Shown here piece by piece: positions 1 through 5,017 of a stretch of 5,198 bases of DNA. Every line of letters starts with the position of its first letter. Positions within the stretch are counted from its first letter, which is position 1. Location of the stretch: contig DUHJ01000016.1 in assembly GCA_013330925.1 (NCBI GenBank), positions 1 to 5,198 of the forward strand, written 5' to 3'. The DNA is from Candidatus Poseidoniaceae archaeon (lineage in GTDB: Archaea > Thermoplasmatota > Poseidoniia > Poseidoniales > Poseidoniaceae). The notes beneath the pieces are model-generated. The model made no database searches, was not told the origin of the DNA, and saw nothing but the letters and a program-made list of their open reading frames with translations. The position numbers and the translations under genes are program-made.

Positions 1-93
1 TACGCCCGCCACGCCCATGGCAAGCCGTTCAACGCTGGCCACACACGCTCCGCAGGACATGCCGTCCACGTCGAGGCGCTGCAGGTCCGTCAC
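1..93 (-). CDS. Heavy-metal-associated (HMA) domain protein, N-terminal part only; probable CopA-type copper ATPase or CopZ-like chaperone
   Basis: Only the first 31 codons are in the window; the gene continues past the left edge. The minus-strand reading is MTDLQRLDVDGMSCGACV and onward, with the metal-binding GMSCGAC motif (GMxCxxC) at about residues 11-17, followed by the start of the first HMA helix (ASVERL). In this family the two cysteines bind Cu(I) or another soft metal. The domain occurs at the N-terminus of copper-exporting P1B ATPases and as a stand-alone chaperone, and this fragment cannot separate the two. I chose the GTG at 93-91 because a GGAG (107-104) lies ten bases upstream. 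A GTG at 102-100 is in frame, but its GGAG is only one base away. The gene starts about 25 bases after the RNase stop on the same strand, so co-transcription is likely. No ATG start suits this frame upstream. The HMA call is secure; the full product is inferred. Confidence 0.72.
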   Translation of the reverse strand, partial: MTDLQRLDVDGMSCGACVASVERLAMGVAGV

Positions 94-118
94 GGTGTTC
101 ACGCTCCATTGCTGTGTT

Positions 119-2323
119 TCAAGGGTTCCGAGGCCGGTGACCGGCCGGGGCGAGGTCGAGTTTTCCCGTCCATAGATCGAGGCCGCGAAGTCGGCATGGG
201 TAGCGTGCTCCAAGGCGAAGCAAGGGTTCGGCATCGTCCTCGCTTTCCACCACAAGCCCGTGGTCGTCGATGTGAAGTCGACGCTGCTTGCTGAGGGCGT
301 TCAGGTGAAGCCTCCCATGGAGGGCGCCGTCGTCGTTGAGGTCAAGGTGAACGAAGGGTGTACGCAAGGCCACCACGCGTGCGGGCCAGGTGTCGGTCGT
401 TGTGCCGCTGAGGTGCAGCGCAAAGGCCTGGTCCACGGCTTCCCATTCGAGGCGCTTCGCGGCCCAACCACGTTCACCACAATGTGCCGCAAGCGCTTCC
501 ATGTCTTCAGCACGGTGAGGCCACGGCTCCTTTCGCATCAGGGCCTTGAGCTGGCGGTGTGCGATGAGGTCTGGGTACCTTCGGATGGGACTGGTGAAAT
601 GGGCATATGCGTTTAGATCGAGACCAAAGTGCCCGGTGTTGGTGGCCGTGTAACTCGCACGCTGCATCAGTTGGAACAGGCTCTGGTCCACGACCCGACG
701 GGTGGCGCCGGTCAACTCGCTTGCTGCATGCTGGGCTTGCCGCAAAGCGTTGAGCATGGCTTGGCGCGCCTCTGGGTCGATCACCTCCGATCGGTGGTCT
801 TCCTCGACGGCGGGCTCCTCGGATTCCACGGTGATGTTTCCCGCCCACCCGGCGAGCAGGTCTGACAGTTCCTCAGCACTGCTCTGTCCTGCGGTTCTGT
901 GGGACGGCATCGGCAGTTCAATGTCCACGTCAAGGGCGTGGAGGCGGGCGTTCAGCGCTTCGACTTCAACCCGATCTGGTGGGAGGTGACAGCGCCATGG
1001 GACCGGTGCACCGGCCTCACCAAGCAGCTCTCCAACGGCTGCGTTGGCGGCCACCATGAAGGTCTCAATCATCGCGGTGGCCTCGTTGGGCCGCTTGATT
1101 TCGACGTTGATGCCCTGCTCTTCACGCAGGCGGGGCCTCAACTCTGCCTGGTGAAGTTCAAGGCGAAGGTCACCTTCGCGCATGCCTGAAGCAAGGGCCA
1201 GCAGGTCGGCGACATCGCCACGTTCCAAGACCTCGTCGTACGAACGGTTGGCCGTGACACGAACAATGGCCTCGTGGGGCACGCACTCGACGACGGCGTG
1301 GCCGTCAAGTCGGAGTTCCAGCACCATGGCACGTCGGTCCACGTCTGCCCTCAGGCTGCACAGGTCGTCGGCGAGACGTGGCGGGAGCATCGGCAACACG
1401 GCATGAGGCAGGTAGACGGAGGTCGCCCGCGCCCGCGCGGCCCGGTCCAAGGGCGTGTCCAGACGGACGTAGGAGGCCACGTCAGCAATCGCAACCCAAA
1501 GCACCGCCCCCTGGTCCGTCAGGCACACGGCGTCGTCGAAATCCTTGGCATCGTGTGGGTCGATGGTCACGAAGGGAAGGTGCCGCAGATCGGTCCGGCC
1601 GGCGGCCACCTCGGCATCTCCATCCACTTCACCAAGGGTGCCGGTGGACTCCACGAGGTGCGGCTGCCAGGCCTCTGGAAACGGGTTCTCGCCAAGGCGT
1701 GCGCGCTGGCGGAGGCGTGCTTCGATCAAATCGCGTGGACCAGCGGCTCCCGCGGCATGAAGCAGATGAGCAACGTGAGGCGCATCGTCCCTGAACCGCA
1801 AACCGCTGGCGCGGCGAGCCCATGCAAGCAGGGCCTCGTTGAGGTTGAACGCATCCCACGCCAGCAGGCGCTCGCCCTCGAGGAGGGTCCATGCTTCAGG
1901 CCATGCTTCGAGCGAGGCCTCAAACAACTGGCACCTCAGCACCTCCAAGAGAAGTTCGTCGGGTCCATCGGATCCGTCCAAACGGGTCTGCCAGCGTTGC
2001 CGCGCGCTCGTTGCAGCTTCGATGTCCTGACGGGGGCGAAGCCGAATTCTAGGACCCTCACGGAGAAAGCGCTGCCCTCGTTTCGTGGCTTGGTTGAGGG
2101 TCGCATCGAAGGTTGAACGTGCGCGGCGGATGTCCGCCCCTTCCGTGGGTTGTCCCTCACGCGCACAGACCGCGGCCCAGAGGTCGTCTGGACTGTGCGG
2201 TTCACCGGCGTGTTGGCCAAGCGCGTCGTGAAGACGGCGCCAAAATCGGTCGTCATCGGGTGCTTTTGGACCACGTGGCTGCCGCCGTCGTTGCGCGGAG
2301 TTGCCCCGCCGCCGCCGGTCCAT
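119..2323 (-). CDS. RNB-domain 3'-5' exoribonuclease, RNase R/RNase II family, with atypical N-terminus
   Basis: This 734-residue protein should degrade RNA processively from the 3' end in the cytoplasm. The RNB core starts near residue 248. TIDPHDAKDFDD (253-264) supplies D255, D261, D263 and D264, which match the four metal-binding aspartates of bacterial RNase R (IDGEDARDFDD). LWVAIADVASYV (275-286), TSVYLPHAVLPMLP (301-314) and HFTSPIRRYPDL (575-586), with its paired arginines R581/R582, are further hallmarks. Residues 646-726 look like a divergent C-terminal S1 domain with a small insert. The N-terminus differs from E. coli RNase R: I see no cold-shock domains. Instead there is an arginine-rich tail (3-17), a probable winged helix-turn-helix (about 27-98), and a long helical stretch (about 105-220), loosely like RNB enzymes reported in Deinococcus and cyanobacteria. 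An acidic insert lies at about 498-517. The ATG at 2323 is preceded by GGAG with only one base between, so translation signals are weak. It lies 35 bases after the DnaJ-like gene. RNB enzymes are patchy in archaea, so bacterial origin is possible; codon use looks like its neighbours. Confidence 0.92.
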   Translation of the reverse strand: MDRRRRGNSAQRRRQPRGPKAPDDDRFWRRLHDALGQHAGEPHSPDDLWAAVCAREGQPTEGADIRRARSTFDATLNQATKRGQRFLREGPRIRLRPRQDIEAATSARQRWQTRLDGSDGPDELLLEVLRCQLFEASLEAWPEAWTLLEGERLLAWDAFNLNEALLAWARRASGLRFRDDAPHVAHLLHAAGAAGPRDLIEARLRQRARLGENPFPEAWQPHLVESTGTLGEVDGDAEVAAGRTDLRHLPFVTIDPHDAKDFDDAVCLTDQGAVLWVAIADVASYVRLDTPLDRAARARATSVYLPHAVLPMLPPRLADDLCSLRADVDRRAMVLELRLDGHAVVECVPHEAIVRVTANRSYDEVLERGDVADLLALASGMREGDLRLELHQAELRPRLREEQGINVEIKRPNEATAMIETFMVAANAAVGELLGEAGAPVPWRCHLPPDRVEVEALNARLHALDVDIELPMPSHRTAGQSSAEELSDLLAGWAGNITVESEEPAVEEDHRSEVIDPEARQAMLNALRQAQHAASELTGATRRVVDQSLFQLMQRASYTATNTGHFGLDLNAYAHFTSPIRRYPDLIAHRQLKALMRKEPWPHRAEDMEALAAHCGERGWAAKRLEWEAVDQAFALHLSGTTTDTWPARVVALRTPFVHLDLNDDGALHGRLHLNALSKQRRLHIDDHGLVVESEDDAEPLLRLGARYPCRLRGLDLWTGKLDLAPAGHRPRNP

Positions 2324-2358
2324 GCTCCGCCATGTGCGCGTCCGCCATGAAGGTGGCC

Positions 2359-3243
2359 TTAGAGGCCGAGGTCCCTCAGGTTCGTGACCGCTTTGATTTG
2401 CGCTTCGTCCAGTTCACCGTGTTCTGCCAGCTCAAATTCGAGGTCCAAGTCTCCGCCCGCATAGCCTTGGCCGGGCATGCGCCTGCGATCGCCGACCATG
2501 GACCCCTCCGGCACCGACAAGCGTCCAGCCCGGCCGTCGGGCAAGGTCACCTCGACTTTCCCGCCCAGCACCAAGGTGCTGTAGGCCACCTGGACGGATT
2601 GGACCAAGCGCCCTTCCTCCCATCGACGGTCTTCGCCAGGATCGATTCGAAGCGTCACCAAGGCATCCCCCGTGGCGCCTTCTGGGTGCTCATGGCCTTG
2701 GCCACGGAGGCGTTTGGTGGAGCCGTGAGCACGCCCTGGTTCGAGCGTCATCCGCAACGAAGCGGCCTTGGTCTCCACGCCTCCGTTGGGCGTCAGACGA
2801 AGGCGGCGGATCGTGAACGGGAAACTGCCTCCCTCGGCGGCTTGGGCCAAGGACACGTCAAGGTGAACGTTCACGTCGCCTCCCTTTGGAGGTGCTCGTG
2901 CTCGCTGCTGGCGTGGAGGGGCCGGCCCCGGCCCTCTTCGTTGCCCGAACATCTGCCCGATGAGGTCCTCGAATTGACCCATGCCGCCGGGCATGCCTCC
3001 AAAACCTCCCGGTCCACCAAAGCCAGAGAAGGCCTGCCGGCGTTGTGCTTCGCGCGCTTCCGCCGTGCCGATGGCATCGTATGCGGCTTGAACTTCCTTG
3101 AAGCGCGCTTCCGCCGCTGCATTGCCCTTGTTCCGGTCCGGATGGAATTGACGTGCCAACCTCCGGTATGACCGCCGGATTTCCGCGTCCCCGGCGTCCC
3201 GGCCGACGCCGAGGACCTGATAGGGGTCACGACCGCTGGCCAC
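2359..3243 (-). CDS. DnaJ-like co-chaperone, class B (CbpA type, no zinc finger)
   Basis: The 294-residue protein is a J-domain co-chaperone expected to stimulate DnaK (Hsp70) ATPase and deliver unfolded clients in the cytoplasm. The J domain spans about residues 6-62, opens with DPYQVLGV, and has the essential HPD at 34-36. A Gly/Phe/Met-rich linker (72-102: FGGPGG, FGGMPGGMGQF) follows, then a Pro/Arg/Gln spacer. C-terminal domain I covers about 122-200, ending RLRGQGHEHPEGATGDALV. Domain II covers about 205-272, with PEGSMVGDRRRMPGQG. The CxxCxGxG zinc-finger repeats of classical DnaJ are missing and the protein has no cysteine at all, so it is a class B J-protein like bacterial CbpA. The start is GTG (3243-3241): the J domain begins only six residues later, so a later start would damage it. 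No well-spaced ribosome binding site precedes it; GGTGAC touches the start codon. It is first in the minus-strand set with the RNase. No dnaK or grpE is in the window. Confidence 0.92.
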   Translation of the reverse strand: MASGRDPYQVLGVGRDAGDAEIRRSYRRLARQFHPDRNKGNAAAEARFKEVQAAYDAIGTAEAREAQRRQAFSGFGGPGGFGGMPGGMGQFEDLIGQMFGQRRGPGPAPPRQQRARAPPKGGDVNVHLDVSLAQAAEGGSFPFTIRRLRLTPNGGVETKAASLRMTLEPGRAHGSTKRLRGQGHEHPEGATGDALVTLRIDPGEDRRWEEGRLVQSVQVAYSTLVLGGKVEVTLPDGRAGRLSVPEGSMVGDRRRMPGQGYAGGDLDLEFELAEHGELDEAQIKAVTNLRDLGL

Positions 3244-3306
3244 GTCACCGCTTGCCTACGGCCCCTCAAGAAGCCTCCCGAAGGTGGGCCTTTTCCCTCC
3301 GATGCG

Positions 3307-3314
3307 TTCTTAAT
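3307..3314 (+). promoter_or_regulatory. Weak TATA-like tract upstream of secE
   Basis: TTCTTAAT is the only AT-rich stretch in the 107-base gap between the divergent DnaJ-like gene and secE. An archaeal TATA box here would place transcription start near 3333-3338, just before the GAGGT (3340-3344) that precedes the secE ATG by six bases. The match to the archaeal TATA consensus is poor, so this is placement by context. The same tract might also serve the minus-strand DnaJ/RNase set. I see no other clear element in the gap. Confidence 0.3.
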
Positions 3315-3350
3315 GAGGGGGCAGGTCGCTCGGCAGGCTGAGGTTGCACC

Positions 3351-3623
3351 ATGTCCACGGAAGCAAATCCTTCGTTCGAACAACGTGTTCAGGACCGCCA
3401 AGACGCCGTCGAGGCCTGGGTCCGCAGGAACATCACCAAGGGTTCTTGGGCGCGCATCGTCCGCATGGCACGGAAACCCAGCCCTGAGGAATTCCGCCGC
3501 ACCTCCATCGTCTGTGGCATTGGCCTCCTCGTGCTTGGGGCCATTGGTTTCCTCATCCTGCTCCTGATGGATCACACCTTCCCTTGGTTGATCCATGACG
3601 TGTTCAACATCCCCCTCCCCTGA
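3351..3623 (+). CDS. secE: Protein translocase subunit SecE / Sec61 gamma
   Basis: This 90-residue protein is the small clamp subunit that holds the SecY (Sec61 alpha) channel in the cytoplasmic membrane. The amphipathic segment RIVRMARKPSPEEF (35-48) is the family signature, as in archaeal and eukaryotic Sec61 gamma. One transmembrane helix follows at about 52-73 (TSIVCGIGLLVLGAIGFLIL and onward), then a short tail of about 17 residues. Archaeal SecE is usually about 55-65 residues. Here an N-terminal stretch of some 30 charged residues (EQRVQDRQDAVEAWVRR) precedes the conserved part and is probably a short helix. The ATG start is supported by GAGGT at 3340-3344, six bases away. The stop lies 10 bases before the spt5 start, indicating translational coupling. 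SecE next to Spt5 and L11/L1 is the classic archaeal order. In many archaea ftsZ lies upstream, but here a divergent DnaJ-like gene does. Confidence 0.93.
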   Translation: MSTEANPSFEQRVQDRQDAVEAWVRRNITKGSWARIVRMARKPSPEEFRRTSIVCGIGLLVLGAIGFLILLLMDHTFPWLIHDVFNIPLP

Positions 3624-3627
3624 GGTG
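3622..3627 (+). promoter_or_regulatory. Shine-Dalgarno site that sets the spt5 start
   Basis: GAGGTG begins inside the secE stop codon and lies six bases before the ATG at 3634. It matches the archaeal anti-Shine-Dalgarno complement (GGAGGTGA). This favours 3634 over the in-frame upstream ATG at 3595, which lies within secE and would add 13 residues unlike any domain. The overlap with the secE stop suggests coupled translation. Confidence 0.75.
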
Positions 3628-3633
3628 CTCCAG

Positions 3634-4551
3634 ATGCCGACCGATTTCATCGCCTATGTTCGTCATGAAGAGAAGCTCCTGCTTCTCCGCCGTCACACCT
3701 CCGACGCCAGTTTCCCAGGCCTTTGGGACGGCGTCTACGGCAGCGGCTCCACCCCTGAAGAAGTGCTGAGCCGCGTTGCGGAAGTCACCGGCCTTTCGAT
3801 CGACCAACTCGTCCTCCACAAGGAAGGGCCAGACCGTGGTATCGACATGGGCCGCACGCTTGTTGACGTGATCCCCTACCTTGTGGTCTCCACCAGCGAC
3901 GAGGTCACTCCCGCCGGCGTCTACGACGCAGCCGAGTGGATTGACCCCGGCCACCTCCAGAACTACAATTGCATCTTCTCGGACCTTGACATGGAAGGCG
4001 CTGACACGCTGTTCAAGGAAATGTACGGCTCCGTGGGTTCCTTCCTCTACATCGTCAAGTCCGCCATCGGCTCCGAGCAGCGTCTGGCCTCCGAGATGAA
4101 CGCCCGAATCCACGGCAGCGGAAGCCTCCGTACGCTCAAGGACGAAATCATGTCCATCGTGCATCCGCACAGCATGCGAGGCTACGTCTTCGTCGAAGCC
4201 AGCGCCAAGCACCACGTGGAGAAGCTCATTGGTCGGGCCGGTGGACGAGATCCCAAGGCGCGTCGTGGGCTCAACCTTACTCCTCTGAAGAACGCGAAGT
4301 CTGTTCTTCCAGGTGAGGCACCTTTGGAGAACATCCTCCCCTACCTCGAGCCGAAGGCCGTGACCAGCGGCATCGACGTGGGCTGCATCGTCGAAATCGT
4401 GACGGGTGCGTTCAAGGGCGAAAAAGCCCGCATCACCGCCGTGGCCGACACCAAGGAAGAGGTCACCATGGAACTCTATGAGCAGGTCATTCCAATGACG
4501 CTCAGCATGCGCGGTGACCACGTTCGGGTCATCGAGCGCGTCAACGAGTGA
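3634..4551 (+). CDS. spt5: Transcription elongation factor Spt5 with an N-terminal Nudix-like domain
   Basis: Spt5 (archaeal NusG) binds the RNA polymerase clamp together with Spt4 and promotes processive elongation. The protein has 305 residues; archaeal Spt5 is usually about 145-160. The C-terminal half is ordinary. The NGN domain runs about 136-240, with FLYIVKSAIGSEQRLASEM (137-155), a HPHSMRGYVFVEA core (177-189) and ILPYLEP. The KOW domain runs about 246-302, with VEIVTGAFKGEKARI and TKEEVTMEL. Residues 4-110 resemble a Nudix fold: strand FIAYVRHEEKLLLLRR (5-20), FPGLWDGVYGSG (27-38), helix TPEEVLSRVAEVTGL (40-54), strand VIPYLVVS (79-86) and EWIDPGHL (101-108). The Nudix signature GX5EX7REUXEEXGU is incomplete: G33, R47, E50, G53 and L54 remain, but S39 and V48 or V51 sit where catalytic glutamates are expected. 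Catalysis is therefore unlikely and ligand or RNA binding is a guess. The reading frame is unbroken across the junction, which argues for a real fusion. secE lies 10 bases upstream; start choice rests on GAGGTG at 3622-3627. Confidence 0.93.
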   Translation: MPTDFIAYVRHEEKLLLLRRHTSDASFPGLWDGVYGSGSTPEEVLSRVAEVTGLSIDQLVLHKEGPDRGIDMGRTLVDVIPYLVVSTSDEVTPAGVYDAAEWIDPGHLQNYNCIFSDLDMEGADTLFKEMYGSVGSFLYIVKSAIGSEQRLASEMNARIHGSGSLRTLKDEIMSIVHPHSMRGYVFVEASAKHHVEKLIGRAGGRDPKARRGLNLTPLKNAKSVLPGEAPLENILPYLEPKAVTSGIDVGCIVEIVTGAFKGEKARITAVADTKEEVTMELYEQVIPMTLSMRGDHVRVIERVNE

Positions 4552-4625
4552 GTCCAAACGGGACAATCGCCACACTGCGAGGCCGTAAGGCCGCCAATTT
4601 CCCCGCCTCTGCGCCTCCATTGCGA

Positions 4626-4633
4626 TTATATAC
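4626..4633 (+). promoter_or_regulatory. Archaeal TATA box for rpl11
   Basis: TTATATAC lies in the 128-base gap between spt5 and rpl11 and is the best TATA match in the window. Archaeal spacing predicts transcription start near 4652-4658, giving a leader of about 22-28 bases before the ATG at 4680. This implies that rpl11, and perhaps rpl1 onward, can be transcribed separately from secE-spt5. The surrounding sequence is pyrimidine-rich and I see no strong purine BRE. Confidence 0.68.
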
Positions 4634-4650
4634 ACGAGTCAAGTCGGCCA

Positions 4651-4669
4651 CCTGCACGCAAGGTGCAGG
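4651..4669 (+). promoter_or_regulatory. Hairpin in the predicted rpl11 leader
   Basis: CCTGCAC (4651-4657) and GTGCAGG (4663-4669) pair perfectly over 7 bp around the 5-base loop GCAAG. The element sits at or just after the transcription start predicted from the TATA box at 4626-4633. It includes most of the only purine-rich candidate ribosome binding site (AGGA, 4667-4670, nine bases before the ATG). Folding could therefore hide the binding site or cap the 5' end of the RNA. It could also be chance, given the GC content. Confidence 0.4.
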
Positions 4670-4679
4670 AAGCATTGTC

Positions 4680-4955
4680 ATGGCCAAGCCTTGGACCGCA
4701 GAGCTCGTCAAGAAGGCGCTCGGCGTGAAGAAGTGCAACGGATCCATGGACGCGGCCACCGAGGACCTTCCTCTCGAGAAGGCCATCGGCGTGGCCAAGG
4801 ACAAGGCCGGTGACCTCACCGGTGCCGACCTGAAGGCGATGACCCGTGAGGTCATCGGCACCTGTGTTGCGATGCGCGTCAAGATTGACGGCCACTGGCC
4901 CAAGGACGCGCTGAAGATCATCGAAAACGGAGAGTGGGACGACCGATTCAACTGA
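4680..4955 (+). CDS. rpl11: Ribosomal protein L11 (uL11), C-terminal rRNA-binding domain only
   Basis: The 91-residue product aligns to the C-terminal domain of L11, which binds the GTPase-centre segment of 23S rRNA at the stalk base. KPWTAELVKKALGVKKCNGS (3-22) matches the E. coli linker and first helix (PPAAVLLKKAAGIKSGSG). DLTGADLKAMTREVIGTCVAM (45-65) matches [20 protein letters not shown]. The tail ENGEWDDRF corresponds to the archaeal ending EGVYDELF. Archaeal L11 is normally about 155-165 residues. The whole N-terminal domain, with its PPLGPALGPLGVN segment, is absent. The region upstream to the spt5 stop has only 128 bases, contains a TATA box, and shows no N-domain motif in any forward frame I checked. 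A GTG at 4548 could extend the frame by 44 residues, but these look unlike L11 and would span the TATA box. A candidate AGGA lies nine bases before the ATG. R66 replaces the glycine usual in this stretch. rpl1 follows 62 bases later. Confidence 0.9.
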   Translation: MAKPWTAELVKKALGVKKCNGSMDAATEDLPLEKAIGVAKDKAGDLTGADLKAMTREVIGTCVAMRVKIDGHWPKDALKIIENGEWDDRFN

Positions 4956-4970
4956 ACAAGATTCACGAAA

Positions 4971-5004
4971 TGCGGGAGAGGCGCTCGTCGCCTCGCAGAC
5001 CGCA
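4971..5004 (+). promoter_or_regulatory. Putative ribosomal protein L1 binding site (autoregulatory mRNA element)
   Basis: Two helices are separated by an asymmetric internal loop. The outer helix is TGCGG (4971-4975) with CCGCA (5000-5004). The inner helix is GAGGCG (4978-4983) with CGCCTC (4989-4994), closed by loop CTCGT. The short strand of the internal loop is GA (4976-4977) and the long strand is GCAGA (4995-4999). As I recall it, the L1 recognition motif in 23S rRNA and in Methanococcus L1 mRNA has the same plan: a two-base GA strand opposite a longer purine-rich strand. The element lies directly before the rpl1 ribosome binding site, where L1 binding could block initiation. Confidence 0.55.
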
Positions 5005-5011
5005 GGGGTGA
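5005..5011 (+). promoter_or_regulatory. Shine-Dalgarno site of rpl1
   Basis: GGGGTGA matches the archaeal GGAGGTGA with one change and lies six bases before the ATG at 5018. It follows immediately after the outer helix of the putative L1 site, so occupancy of that structure would obstruct ribosome access. This site also supports the chosen rpl1 start. Confidence 0.75.
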
Positions 5012-5017
5012 CTTACC

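Noticed and set aside
2324..2348. ATG at 2348 (minus strand) as an alternative start or a frameshifted beginning of the RNase
   Set aside because: It is in a different frame from the RNB core and its product shows no similarity; the ATG at 2323 opens the correct frame directly.
1274..3171. Long + strand open frames opposite the RNase and DnaJ-like genes (1274-2116 and 2113-3171)
   Set aside because: They are antisense to genes with intact catalytic motifs, show no recognisable domain, and long stop-free antisense frames are expected at this GC content.
3264..3290. Possible hairpin around CCTCCC / GGTGGG in the divergent gap
   Set aside because: The arms pair only with mismatches and do not form a convincing stem.
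3595..3633. Upstream in-frame ATG extending Spt5 by 13 residues into secE
   Set aside because: The extra residues are just secE read in another frame, while GAGGTG is correctly spaced for the ATG at 3634.
4581..4592. GGCC-GTAA-GGCC inverted repeat after spt5 as a terminator
   Set aside because: The stem is only 4 bp, no T-rich run follows, and archaeal termination relies mainly on T tracts.
3604..4635. 343-codon minus-strand open frame opposite spt5
   Set aside because: It mirrors the codons of a clear Spt5 gene and resembles nothing; it is also crossed by the TATA box region.
4548..4679. GTG start extending L11 by 44 residues, as a hidden N-terminal domain
   Set aside because: The added residues show no PPLGP-type motif or other L11 similarity, are too few for the N-domain, and cover the TATA box.
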